64,000 nucleotides of DNA, taken from contig CM074805.1 in NCBI GenBank assembly GCA_037447605.1, forward strand, positions 2,771,347 through 2,835,346, in the 5' to 3' direction. Origin of the DNA: Zygnema circumcarinatum (lineage: Eukaryota; Streptophyta; Zygnematophyceae; Zygnematales; Zygnemataceae). This document shows, in pieces, positions 33,320 through 45,480 of the stretch; positions within the stretch are counted from its first letter, which is position 1, and every line of letters starts with the position of its first letter. A program made the translations under genes and the position numbers. The notes below the pieces were generated by a model. That model searched no databases. It saw only the letters and a program-made list of their open reading frames with translations, and was not told where the DNA came from.

Positions 33320-36300
33320 TTACTCTCTTCTACCGGTGCCTCCAGAGCGTCCGCCATCCGGCCCTTCATGTGAAGCGGCTTCATCTCGATCTATGACAGG
33401 ACTGCCTGCTCTGCTCCGGCCTCCCCCCCCTGAGTGCCCTCCACCGCCGCCAGCTCCCTGGCCATGGCCGCCTGCTCTACTGGAAGGCTGCATGCGGCCT
33501 CCCGGGCCCCCCCCAGAACCCAAATTTCCTGCTCCATGGCTTGCTCCCTGAGAACCACCTTGAGGTGGTAATGGAGGAATGGGTCTCCTGGAACCAGGGC
33601 TTGGATTGGCAGCAGGCTGAGGGGAGGGGGTGTTGGCAGATTGGGCACGATTAGGAGGTGACTTGGGGCGCAAAGCTTCAATTTCTGGAGTTGTCCCGAC
33701 AAGGTGTGGAGCATCCTGAGGAGGAACACTGCTACGGCCACCTTGCCAGACTTTTCCATCAAGTCCAGCAAAAAACTTTGCGTATACCTACAGTATGAAA
33801 GAGAGTAAAATTAGGGAAAGTAGAAGCTGTTTGAGGAAGTTTTATAAAAGAACTAGAGAGCAACTCCATTTCAAGCAGAAGTAGCATGCCGATGATAAAG
33901 ATAAACGAAGAAATAGAAATCCACTGTCCTCACATATACACCTTGAATTGGCAAACACGTTTGTGAACGTGATTCTAATTCGCTCTTCGTCCTTGTAGTC
34001 ATGCCCATGGGCTTTGCAGTTTCCAACAACAATTTCCCCGTACCTGCGAGTTGAAATTGGAAGACGTGAGGCTTTTTCCAACAGTTAACCACCCAGCACG
34101 GATGTTGTGATCCTCTCCAAAAAGCTCCAACCTTCGCCTCCCCTGAGAAAAATGCTCGATTATATGATACAGCTCTTCGGGTTTCTCTGCACTGCCTGCG
34201 CAGCCAGACACACCATCATCTTTCACTCTCAATAAAGCCCAAATCAGATGAAGGACTGCCAAAACTTCTTCAGGACTGAAACTTCACCTAGTGATACAGC
34301 AACAGCAGTATTAGTTGTCCCATATGCAACTCGTAGCAGAACCAAACATAATAACATAGTAGGTGAAAGGAGAAATTGCATGGTGTCAAATTTGATTATC
34401 AAAAGCAGCAGTGTGAAGATTTCTTGACTTATTTCTGCCAGTTTGCCACCTTGTTCTTTGTTTCCATGATCTTCCCTGTCGCTTACTTACTCCCAGCATC
34501 CCCTGCTGTATCTTCTCCGTCCCCTCTCAGTTTCATCAAAACATACAATGCAGACGCTAAAGTTCGCCTCCGATGAGCCATACTCAGCTTCCTGACATAC
34601 CATATGGGGGTTCCTCCGAAATGATCACATCAGTGTCCACGTTGGCATGGATAACGTGGCCATCTGTGCTGCGCCGAACAGTGCCTTTGATCCCCATCAA
34701 ACAGTGTTCCTACACAAAAAACTCCAATCCATACATTCCCATAAGGCGAAAACCTCATAGCAAGGCGTCTCCAAACGACTACCAATGAATGCCTATCATC
34801 AGAACACTAGATCATTCGCAAGAAGAGAGAGAGGGTTATGGTTAGGAGGACACCTTGGAGTGTTTGAATAACATGCCTGTGTCGTGTCCGTATTGATCGC
34901 TAGGATTTTGCCGGTTTGTCTTTATCCAACAAATATCTTCACATCGACGAAATCCCCACTGCACAAGGTAGACCTTGCGATGGACGACAGTCAATTGCCA
35001 TAGACGAGATAACAGCAGAATAAGCGCAAAAATGGAAAGACGAGCCCTTCAAATATTCCACGTTGTTACTACAATGTTACCAGCACGCGTAAACGAGTTA
35101 GACAAAAAGAAACGGCAAAAATGAAAAGTGAGGCTATCTTGTCCAGAACCAACACTTTCAAGGGCAACGAACATCTGCTTCAAGAGGGCAAGCATCTAAA
35201 TAGCGAAGTACAAGTCATCACCTTCTTTAGACAAAGGCGACCTTTATCCAAACCTTCAGCATCGCCCACCCACAAAAATACGAATGAAGGAGTATCTGCT
35301 ATTGCCTGTGTTCCAGCCTCAAAACAGACAAACATGATATTCATACGCAGTCCAATCTGTTCACGATTGCTTCTTGATCGACGTGAGTTAAGTAAGGCTG
35401 CCCATATTTGGTCCTAAACTCTCAAGCTCCTTCACCATGGGAAACATTTCTGTAAGAATTACCAGGATTGCCTGTGTCACATTGTACACATTGCCTTTGT
35501 TCTCACCTCGATCCTCAGCGCCATAATCTCTTCAGCAGCCCACCATTCAAGCCCATCGCCCACACCCGGCGCTCTCCTCACATACTCCTCCCACGGTGGA
35601 TCAATCAAAATCACGTCAAATTTGCTGCCAAAAAATTCGGGTCTCAAATCGACCTTCCGAAGATCAGCCTGCAGATACATGGGAGGAGTAGCTCGCTCCG
35701 CTATCAAGCGATCCTTGCGCGAAATGAGCTCCTGCAATTGAGATGCTCTTGCATGAATATAGGTACGATATCAGCTGTTAGAACACCACAAGAGAGATGC
35801 AAGGATAGGAGGTCAAAAGCACGCGGAAGTATTAGAGCAAACGCGAGAGTGGGACCTCATGCTGATGCAATAAACCGAAATCTACAGAATAGGGAAAGCG
35901 CAGTCTACCATACCATGTTGGGAAAAAGGCCGAACTTCGACTGAGACTATACTCCTTTCACATTATGTGATGGTGCAACATAAATTTACAGTCTTGAAGC
36001 ATAAATTAACAAATTGATCTATCACGCAAAACACGGTGGTTGCTATTTGTGCAACGACGCAATGAAAAAACGGAAAACTGAGGACCTGAATCCAATGATC
36101 GTCATTAGGGCTATGCATATTCCAAGCGACAGACCTAGTCCAAACAGAATTCATGCAAAAATGAACTAGTACAATCAAAATACATAGTTCTATCTTTAGA
36201 GAATTCAGTATTGGTTGCTATATACGGTTTGTAATCTACCAGTGTTATACTCTCCCCAGATTCAAACCATGAAGTGCCTTGCATACTTCATTTGGCATTC

Positions 36301-37751
36301 AAAATTACATTCCACTCGTACAAAGAAGTTAGACCCTACACCTCGCGTATTTGATAAGGAAAATTATTGCATCAGATGCAATGGAGTTCTGCAAGCTTTG
36401 GTAAATTCTTCGAATTTAAAGAACGTAGCACTCTCACCTTTAACTTAGGATACTCCTCAAAGCGGTCCGCCATATCCATATCCCGGATGAAGTTCTGTGG
36501 CCGCAACCCTGTGTCCACAAAATGCTGCGAATAGTCGTTCTGCTCCCCTCTTGAAGGGGCCCTTCCCATCCCAGCCATTTCCAAGCCTCCATCCGGCCTT
36601 CCCCCTGGCCCCATCCCGTGACCCATTCCTGAACTTCCGCGAGAACCACCTTGTTCCATATGCGCCCCTCTCCCAAAAGGAGGGCTTCCCCCTCCATAGG
36701 GTCCATATCCACCCGGCCCATATCCCCCAGGTCCTGGCATCCCCATGCCCCCAGGACCCATTTCCGGGCCCAAAAACATTCCAGGAGGTGGTCGTAGGCC
36801 CCGGCCTGGACCTGGGCCCATACTCTGACCATAACCAAAGTTTGGCGGAGGAACATGATGCTCTGCATCTCGCATAAGTGGGCCTTGCAAATGGCCATGC
36901 ATGAGCATGGGCCCGGGGCCCCTGTTGCTCACACCCATACCAGGTCTCATCTCGCCCGAGCTTTCTCCTCTGCCTCCTCCAGGTCCCCATGGCCTTCCGG
37001 CCGGCACACCAGGAGGAAAATTAGGGTAGCCTCCTGCACCTGGTGACCATGATCCTGACCCCCCCCCACCCTGATAAAATCCCAGTTTGCCGGGACCGTG
37101 AGCTCCTTCTGGCCCACCGCCATCTCCTCTAGCAGGCATCGGTCTTGCTGCTCTAGGAGGTGGTGGGAGCGGAGCCATGCCGCCCCCCCCTGAGCTAAAC
37201 ACCGGACGAGCATTGTCCCCTCCACCTGCAGGAGACATAATTCCTGGAGCGTTCGAAGGGCTACCATAGAAGTTCCAAGGATGACTTCCCACGGATGGAC
37301 CCTGCCCGTTCTTAGCGCCATAGCCAGGCGAAGGGAGCCGTCCACCTCCTGCATCAATATCCGGCCCAGGTCTCACCTGATATCCTGAAAAACTTCCGCT
37401 GTGCTCCTCCGATCCTAATGTTTGAAAGGCCCCTTCTCCTTCAGATGCTGCGCCAGAAGGGCTTCTGGAACTCCTAACGCCTCCGCTGGCCCTGTCAAAC
37501 ATTGTCTCTCTTCCTCTTCTGCTCCCGCCTGTGCTCTCCCTGTCCTCCCATGGCCCTGCATCTTCGCAAACAGCATCGCCCTCACCTTTCCGCCCGTCCT
37601 CCTTCCCCTGCATCCCTCCCTCCCACTCCTTCCCCCTCCCATTCGCCTGCCTCGTTGCACGGCCCTGCGCCTCCGGAGCCTCCCTTGCTCCGTCCTCCGA
37701 GCCTTCATCGCGGTTGCGCTTTCCTGGCGAGCCCACAGCGTGGTCCGCCAT
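33320..37751 (-). CDS. MTB: METTL14 / MTB, m6A mRNA methyltransferase complex subunit
   Basis: Exons in transcript order: 37751-36438, 35731-35507, 35305-35222, 34958-34854, 34709-34601, 34195-34044, 33787-33320; phases close to 818 residues (Arabidopsis MTB is somewhat longer). Residues 1 to about 410 are Gly/Pro/Met-rich and disordered. The MT-A70 domain starts about 415 ([20 protein letters not shown]) and includes [19 protein letters not shown] (DPPW at 482-485), [47 protein letters not shown], and the plant-type [19 protein letters not shown] conserved [10 protein letters not shown] and a Gly/Pro-rich tail follow. With METTL3/MTA it forms the nuclear adenosine methyltransferase; in animals METTL14 has EPPL and only supports RNA binding, whereas plant copies keep DPPW. 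The gene is downstream of the epimerase on the same strand and convergent with ALY. Confidence 0.94.
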
Positions 37752-38631
37752 GGCTATCTATGTCCCTACCGCCATGGCCGAGCATCAAACGGAGCAGGGT
37801 GAAAGGGCCGCGTTCGCTGCTTCAAAGTTTGTGAAAATTCGGTTGCGGACGATTGCCGAACGAGACACATGGAGAATGGACGAGCGGTCGAGCCATGATG
37901 TCCGTACCGTACTGCAGACGGAGCGACAGCGATGGAACGGGCGGGTGCAAAACTTGGGTTTGCGGTGTGCGTATAATTCCTTACGTGGCGCGATGTGATA
38001 GGTCCAATTTACAAATGTTTAGCTACGCTAAAATCAGTGCCCCTATTGCCGGCGACGATTAGTTACGGATTGCTCCAATTCCAAAACGTCACTGAACTAG
38101 AGTCCAAAGACCGAATCAGCACAAGCAAAATCTTAGAAATGGGAGAACTTTCAAATTTGTTTCAAATGTTAAAAATATTTATATGTTACAATTCCTGCCA
38201 CGGCCAGGTAGTGAGGCGATCAACAGGGGCCTTGCCACCTGGCACAAGGGGCGAGAGGCCGCCATCTCATACGCTGGCAGAGGCTGACGTTGCACAGTGG
38301 GGCCGACTCGCCACTAACCCTCGCCAAGGGCTTTGCATTCATTGTCTCGGGTTGAAGGGGGGGCTCCGCTGCACTCTCAATCTTTAACAACTACACATGA
38401 GCGGAAACCGTTCCTATTCATAGATTAATTTCTCACCCACTAGTGAGGCTAAGCCCAGTACAAAGGGGCAGGTAAAAAATAGGGTTGCTCGTTCTGGTAG
38501 TGGCGCATGTTCCTGAACTCGACTCAGCCTCCGGTGTGAAAGTGGAAGACCCCTGTGTATGAATAAAGTGCCTAAAGAATAATGATTCCGAAACTCATTC
38601 ACCGATGTTTGACTCCCCAACGAGCAGAGCC
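37752..38631. other. METTL14 upstream region and epimerase 3' flank
   Basis: About 880 bp between two minus-strand genes. It holds the METTL14 promoter side (37752 to about 38100) and the epimerase 3' UTR side (about 38400-38631). No other gene seen. Confidence 0.6.
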
Positions 38632-41600
38632 TCAAGGGTAGTGGTCTCCGGGGTAACCGAATGGATTTTGCACTCTCCATTTCCACGCCATCCTCAAACT
38701 CTCTTCCAGATCCACGTACTTGGCCTTCCATTCGAGCTCCTTATTGATCCTTGTTGGGTCACTGTACACCTCGGCGTAATCGCCCGGTCTGCGCTCCGCA
38801 ACCTCCACAACTTTAATTTGTTTCCCGGTTACTTTGAGGCAAGCGTTCACAAACTCCCTCACCGATGACCCTGCGCCATTCCCAACAGGACACAGTAATC
38901 AGTACCTTCGTGCACTGAGGAGACATATTGCCCTTTTTACGTGAAGCCTCGTTGAGACTAAAACGTCCCAGCTCCTCTGTGGACGAATCACTCTAGCCCT
39001 TTGGGTACTGACACTGAATAAGAGAGACAACTCGAAGGAGAATAAGGACTTCAAGAATCGGTTTGTAATCTTGGACATCGTTTTTGCTTCAAAATCCGGT
39101 GAGAACCGTGAGAAGTTCTGCACATTTGCTCACCTTTGCCAGTGCCTACGTTGTAAATCTTCACTTGCCCAGAAACCTGCTTGTCCATGGCTACAACATG
39201 TGCATCCACAAGATCAGTGACATGGATGAAATCGCGAATGCACGTGCCATCACGAGTGTTATAGTTCGTTCCCAAAATCTGTACACACAGAAACAAGGAA
39301 GATCCAAAGATACGTGTCTGCTGAGTATAGTTCAACTGCAAAAGCTGGAGCTCCACCCTTCTAATAGGGTCACGGAAAGGTAATGCCACCCCACAGAACT
39401 GTATTCGTTGCAGGGCCAACAAAAGCAACGCAGAAAGCCAATAATAACCCTAAATAAGAAATATGCTATGTCTCACAGTACATACAAAAAGCAGAATCTT
39501 GCATGCAGGCTACCTAGGCTTGCTTCTGTCACGTGGAACAACCAAAGATGTGCGGAACCAAGTCCATATGCAACGCCTGCAAGCCTGCCGACTGAAATTC
39601 CCTCAGAGTACAATTTTGGCGGAAATCTCCTTTGCCCTTCAAAACTGAGGAGCAGGTCCTCCTCCTGCCGACCCATCCTACCCCACCGGCCCGCCCAGCC
39701 CCTTCAGCTGACCTTGAGCCCGTCGATGTTCCCGAGCGCAGCGTCAAAGCACGCCCCCGTGATGCGGCCATGGCGCCGAAGCTCGGGGCGGGGCATCTCC
39801 CCCAGCCGCCCGAGAGGGTCGGAGCCGATAACATTGAAGTACCTGGAGACCATGGCCCACTTTGGACTTAAGCTCCTCCATATCTTTTGAAATGCTAACT
39901 GAAAGTAACTGAAAGTAACTGCTACTGCGAGGAGATGAAGATTTTCCTTGAAGGATGACATTAAGGTGTAGCCGGGTGATTTATAGTGCAAGTCGCAGAT
40001 TCACTGACTAACTCGAATGAGTCAGCTAGTGAAGCCAATGTTAGGTTGCACTAACCTTAGAATGGTGACAGAAAGCTTGCTATTAGTGCGTGCATAATCC
40101 TTGATCACATCTTCAGCCATTTTTTTTGCCTTCCCGTAAGGATTGATCGGGTTCTGCATGCCATCATTGAGCCTGAGTGAGGTGACCAATAGCGGTTGTA
40201 GGTGGAAATAGCGGACAGGAAGATAACAATCGACCGTGTTTTCGTAGAGCTTCGCTTTGAAAGGCAAAGTTTTACATTCTAAATTGGCGTACACACCGAA
40301 TAACAGAGCTCATCAATTCTACAGACATGTACTACTCTCATCCTTTTAAATCCACAGGCGAGCTCTTACACTTCTGGAGAAGGATAGGTAAAACGATGTT
40401 AAATCTCGAAACGGGGGGCAAGATGCACACCTGAGGAGTATCTTCTGTAATCGGCATCTTCTCCGGCTCACCATAAGTCGCACATGTCGAGGAGTAAATC
40501 AATCTGTCTATGTTGTAGCGGGCCATAGTCTCAAGGACGGTTAATGTATTAGACGTGATATTGTGATAATACCTGAAAAATGCCACGGGGAGTTAATATT
40601 GACCAAAGTAAAAGCACTTGTTCACGAAAAGTGGGACCAGAAAACAAAAACTTTTTGAACCAGCCTCTGAACCAGTCGAGCTGACTATTACCAATTACGA
40701 AAAGGAGGAATATAAAAAAAAAAATCGTGGAAGAGGCTGTGAGATGTCTACACTATTGCCTATCACACAGATAGTATTTAGCGAGACAAATAGCCAACTA
40801 AACGATAGCTATATCGGTCATACCAGTATTCCATTGATTATAGAAAGATGAAAAATAGGCATCTGTATAAACGTTCAGAAGATTGTACTACTTACTTGAG
40901 AGGATCTGCCATAGATTCTCCCACGTAGGCCACTGCTGCGAAGTGCATCACAACCTCAATAGCGTTATTCCGGAACAGCTGGTCTACCTGCGAAATTTTG
41001 AGTCAAGGTCTGACTATAATTGTCTTGATCCACACAAAATACAGACTTCAACCTAAATTTCAGAATAAGATAAGAGGTGACAATGCATTTTCGTAGTATT
41101 GTTGACCTTAACAGTTACGACCGTCCACGCCTTGCAAGCACCAGACTTTCACATGGCATATTCCCTTCCATTTCACGTCAACAACAAGTCCTGTAATTCG
41201 AACTCGAATGCTCATAAACTAAAAGCTGAAAAAAGGCAATGACAAACAGATTATGCACGGGGGAGGATACAGCTGCAGGATCTCCGAGATCCGCCTTCAC
41301 AAATTGCAGTCGGCCCCTCTGCGCAATCTTTTGCAAAACCTTGACGGCGCCATAGTTTCCACGAGACATATTGTCCTGTTCGCCAAATGCAACCTTTTTC
41401 TCAGTCCAAGCTAAGTTCAAGAAAGGCGATAGAAAGGAAAACAAAACAATCTTCCTTACTCTTTTGCATTCACAAAAACCGACTGAACCGACTGTGGTTC
41501 CAATTGCATGTACATCGAGCAGAATCGCCCATTCTGAATAATCAGTTCGACTTTGGTCTTTGATTTCCAAATCAACTATTACCTCGAAAAAGACAACCAT

Positions 41601-42353
41601 CAAAAAAAGTTTCAGCTCGTCCAAACCCTTTTAATCCAGTTCAGTTGTGACACAGCAACTGACATGATTGTGCATCGGGTATTGAAATCTTATAAGTCTT
41701 GGTAAGTAGGAAGGTGCCAACCGAAAAAGCGCTCCCAATTACACATGCAAGTGAGTTTCCCTCGTTTTAATACAAGAAAAAGCAGCATTCTTGCTCAATC
41801 ATCACTCTCCTCACGCATGCGAGAATTAGGGCCACGGTGAAGATTAAATAGAATGAAAAAGGGGCAAGGAACTAACAACAATGGTGACCCGATAGCCATC
41901 CTTCAGCAAGCGTAGTGCTGCATGGGAGCCGATGTAACCGGCTCCACCGGTAACCAGAATGTGCGGAACATTGGGGTCCTTAACTCGAAACTGCAGCACA
42001 ACCGAAATGGTATGATCATCTTTTAGAACGAGCGGAACCTATCAGTTGCGAGATTCTTTCAGTCAGAAACCTGTCTACCGCTCATTCGAGCATCCAGTTT
42101 TCTCCAGCCCTTCCTAAATCCCCCCCTAAATCCCCACCCAATCTAAGATCTAGGCTTTACCCTCCCACTGAAAAAGAAGGAAATGGGGTTCGCAACATAC
42201 CGCAGCAGGCGTCGAAACGAAGGTGCTCTTCTGCTGAACGATGTACATCACCAGAGCCGTGAGAGATGCTGCCACCGCCATCTTCAACAAAGTGCCATTG
42301 TGCCGCTGCGTCCATGATGCCAACTCCATGAAGCCAAGCCCTTCACAACCCAT
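38632..42353 (-). CDS. MUR4/UXE: Golgi UDP-arabinose (UDP-xylose) 4-epimerase
   Basis: Exons in transcript order: 42353-42201, 41990-41877, 41375-41271, 40987-40896, 40572-40431, 40153-40056, 39842-39713, 39278-39134, 38870-38632; phases close to 405 residues, near the 419 of Arabidopsis MUR4. Exon 1 gives a short cytosolic tail and one membrane anchor ([15 protein letters not shown]), a type II Golgi topology. The NAD-binding motif GGAGYIG is at 66-72, the [11 protein letters not shown] loop at 181-191 and the catalytic Tyr208-xxx-Lys212 in [44 protein letters not shown] and [13 protein letters not shown] complete the family. It interconverts UDP-xylose and UDP-arabinopyranose, feeding arabinose into wall polysaccharides and arabinogalactan proteins. 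An alternative start is Met9 (MELASW). The gene shares a 1 kb divergent promoter region with H3.3. Confidence 0.95.
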
Positions 42354-43120
42354 CCGTCAACTGGCGAATGTACGGCGTGTTTCAATGTCCATTCCCCTCT
42401 CCTCTTTGCCTCGCTCTCGCTTCCCTCTCCTCCTTCCCTCCTTTCCCTCCTTTCCCCTTCCCTCCTTCCCTCCTTCCCTCCTTCCTTCCCTCCTTCCCTC
42501 CTTCCCTCCCCTCCCTCCTCCCACCGCCCTCCGCCCCCCGCCCGCCCCACTACCACCTACTCCCTCCCTCCGAGCCCCGCGAGGCCGGCTGTGCCGTCGC
42601 GTCCCTTCAAACGCGCGCCCGCCCCGCCCAGCCGGCGCACCACCGTACGGCCCCGGTAAACACGGCTTGCCGTACTATGCCGGCATACCGTGCCGTACGG
42701 TAGGTATCTCGGTGGGCAGATTCACAGCTTTCGCTAAATTTCTCCGCAACTTTTTCCCGCAGCGGTTCAGATATGCCGAAAATGCTCGCCGACCCTCGCG
42801 CACGTTCAAAACGTTTCTTCGGCGCTGTACGGCCGGGGAGTGAGCCGGCTGTTCGCTGCCGCCGTTCTGGGCCATTTGTTACGGCTTCGTCGGATTTGTG
42901 AACAAGACTGGCGCAAGGAAACGCGCATCTGGCCGTTGAACTGTGCCTATGACGACAGTGTCCTCTCAGCTCCCGATGGCGCAGCTTTGAAATATGGACG
43001 GCTGCGATGGAGCGAATCTCCAGGTCGCCCGGCCGTCGTGCCCGCCGCGGCAGGCCGACTCACCGTGACGCAGGGAGGGGACGAAACAAACACAATCCGG
43101 CGTTGCCGATCGCAGCACTG

Positions 43121-43149
43121 CGATTGGCTTTCCTCGGCGCAGCCAATCG
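43121..43149. promoter_or_regulatory. inverted CCAAT-box pair upstream of H3.3
   Basis: CGATTGGCT at 43121-43129 and its exact reverse complement AGCCAATCG at 43141-43149, 11 bp apart, about 215 bp before the H3.3 ATG. CCAAT is the NF-Y core; use in vivo is inference. Confidence 0.5.
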
Positions 43150-43314
43150 GAGGCTCTCGTTTAAGTGCAAATTTGGGGCGATATGCGGTGGGGCGTGTGT
43201 ATTTCGGGGCGCGTGCGTACGGAGCTAATCCGACCGTTTGCTGCGCGGACCGCTCGGAGGAGGCTCAAAGGACGGCCCGAGAGTAGAGCGTGTTAGGGTT
43301 GGCACTCCGCTCGC

Positions 43315-43360
43315 AGCAGGCAGGCAGGCAGGGGAGGCAGGCAGGCAGGCAGGCAGGCAG
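43315..43360. repeat. (GGCA)n microsatellite in H3.3 5' leader
   Basis: About ten GCAG/GGCA units with one GGGGA interruption, ending two bases before the ATG. Confidence 0.85.
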
Positions 43361-43362
43361 CC

Positions 43363-44403
43363 ATGGCGCGTACCAAGCAGACAGCTCGCAAGTCCACAGG
43401 AGGAAAGGCGCCAAGGAAGCAGCTGGCCACGAAGGTGAGTGCCAGGTCTCTGTCTTCGACTTGCGAGAGTTAGTCGATGAAGTTAAAAAAAAATCTGTGA
43501 GCCAGTGGTTTGTTGCAGCAGTGTCTGTTATTGCAGCAGTGCGACTGATTATTGGAAGAGTTCTGAATGTGTGTTTCTTAATTATGGTGGAGTTTTGACT
43601 GTGTATTGTCGTTCCATACTTGTTTATTACCTTCTATGACAGGCTGCGCGTAAGTCAGCACCAACCACTGGTGGTGTGAAGAAACCTCATCGTTATCGTC
43701 CCGGTACTGTTGCTCTCCGGTAAGTTTCATTAATATATTTTGTTTAAAGCGCTTGTGCTTCAATCCTTCTGAACCCACTGAACTTTTGCAATAGCTTTCC
43801 ATGGTCATGGTCATGGTCATGTAATCCAGGGTTCGGGGATATTCCATCGCTGACTTACTTTTGTCATTTTGAGGATGTTTCAGTGAGATTCGCAAGTATC
43901 AGAAGAGTACCGAGCTTCTGATTCGCAAGTTGCCTTTCCAGCGACTGGTCCGCGAGATCGCCCAGGATTTCAAGGTGGGTCTTTATCTTCATCGGATGGA
44001 ATGTTCTTATTTAGGTGTCTCTTGCCCAGTGTTCACGGTATTCATGTTCCTCCTAATGTTCAGTGTTTCTTTTTATGAGAAAGCAGACAGGCTTGTTAAT
44101 TAGGGTTAGCTTCCCTTGAAAATCAATTGTCTGTTTTCTCTTCATATTTAAGAATCGCGAACATTCTGATGCATTAGGAGAGTTTGTCTTTTTATTAACA
44201 TCTCTGTTTCGAATGTTGTCTACGCTTTGCAGACTGACCTGCGTTTCCAAAGCCACGCGGTCCTCGCTCTCCAAGAAGCAGCTGAGGCCTACCTGGTCGG
44301 ACTGTTTGAAGACACGAACTTGTGCGCTATCCATGCTAAGCGTGTCACCATCATGCCGAAAGATATTCAGCTGGCTAGGCGTATTAGAGGCGAGCGTGCT
44401 TAG
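43363..44403 (+). CDS. H3.3: histone H3.3 (replication-independent H3 variant)
   Basis: Exons 43363-43434, 43643-43719, 43884-43974, 44233-44403 encode exactly 136 codons including Met. The start is [20 protein letters not shown] and the end is [12 protein letters not shown]. Diagnostic residues are those of H3.3: Thr31 (SAPTTGG), Tyr41 ([10 protein letters not shown]), and His87/Leu90 (FQSHAVLAL) instead of the Phe41, Ser87/Ala90 of plant H3.1. Three introns also fit plant H3.3 genes; canonical H3.1 genes have none. It is deposited outside S phase, mainly over transcribed genes. K4, K9, K27 and K36 are all present. The 3' flank runs into a convergent KxDL gene. Confidence 0.98.
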
Positions 44404-45480
44404 TTGTATCATAAGGACGCGGTGCTCTGCATGCAGCAAGTGATGATGTACATATTCCAGGAGTCGTGTATTCGCCTTCAAATGGATAACTTTTGGTTGG
44501 TGTCAAAACATACCTGGCAACAACTCTCTATGCCACCGAGTATCAACAATATGTAGGACTTCCGTAGTGAGTGTGATGCGATCTCTGCTACTATGAGATG
44601 GCTTTAACTTGGCGTGCGCGGAGAATATGACGCAGAATGGCCCAGCAGGTTTAATTTCTCTCGTGCTTCGGAATATTGTCTGGACTTGACTCGGTCCTTC
44701 GCTTGTATTTGATAGTTATGTCAAGCTTAGGGCGGTCATCCATCGATTGGTTAAACTCTAGTGTACTCGGTTGTGCCATAGAGTACCTTTTGCAACTGAA
44801 GGGAAGCTTTCGTCAGTGGGTCCTATGTTTTTGTATGGCAGTGCGTACGTAAGCACTGCAAGTACGTTGCAAATCTTGCTCCTATTTTAGCTTTCTTACT
44901 TGCAGATCAAGTGCATGATGGATGGGTGCTGATTCTCTAAATGACAATTTGTTGCTTCAACTTGTTACCTTTTATGAGTTAACTGGCAACCAGATTTAAC
45001 TTTTAAGTCAAGTTATAAGGTAAGCCCGGTGTACTCGGAAAGTTCGATTGGTGCCTGTATTTGTTGCATAAATTTGTAATTAGATTAAACAGCTTTCCTT
45101 TTTATTGTATCAGAGTGCATGTCATCCAGGGCCGAAAGGAGAAACTTCGCAAAGAAACATCAATATTTGATTAAATTTCTGTTAGCGAATTCAGATATGT
45201 GAAGCTGACCACCTGATGTAGTTATTCAGAACTCGTTGCATGTTGTCTTCACTCCACTCATGCAAACACTCGTAAAGAAAACAATATTATTCAGCTTGAT
45301 GTAAATGACCGACAAACCACCTCGTCGATTCTGGGACATAACGTTTGTGGCACGCTGAGGTAAGGGAAGGGGCCTCTTGGTTGCCGAATACAATATCACA
45401 AACAAGAAAGAAACAGTTCCTCAAACATCAGAGCGTGCTCCCCAACTGGAGGCATTGTAGGTACTTCGATTTTTTAGTAG
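44404..45480. other. intergenic, shared 3' flanks of H3.3 and KxDL genes
   Basis: About 1.1 kb between convergent genes, T-rich on the plus strand, presumably holding both 3' UTRs. Nothing else recognised. Confidence 0.6.

Larger units (their letters stand above)
42354..43362. promoter_or_regulatory. divergent promoter region between epimerase and H3.3
   Basis: 42395-42560 is a polypyrimidine tract (CCTTCCCTCC units), purine-rich in the epimerase 5' leader direction. 42640-42715 holds several CCGTACGG / GCCGTAC words. 43121-43149 carries inverted CCAAT boxes. 43315-43360 is a (GGCA)n run directly before the H3.3 start codon. Confidence 0.6.

Noticed and set aside
33871-33990. Extra METTL14 exon between 33787 and 34044
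   Set aside because: No conserved METTL14 sequence is found there; joining 34044 directly to 33787 gives the conserved [14 protein letters not shown] junction in phase.
36457-36990. Overlapping minus-strand frames of 150-180 codons
   Set aside because: They are other-frame shadows of the Gly/Pro-rich first METTL14 exon, whose own frame links by phase to the MT-A70 exons.
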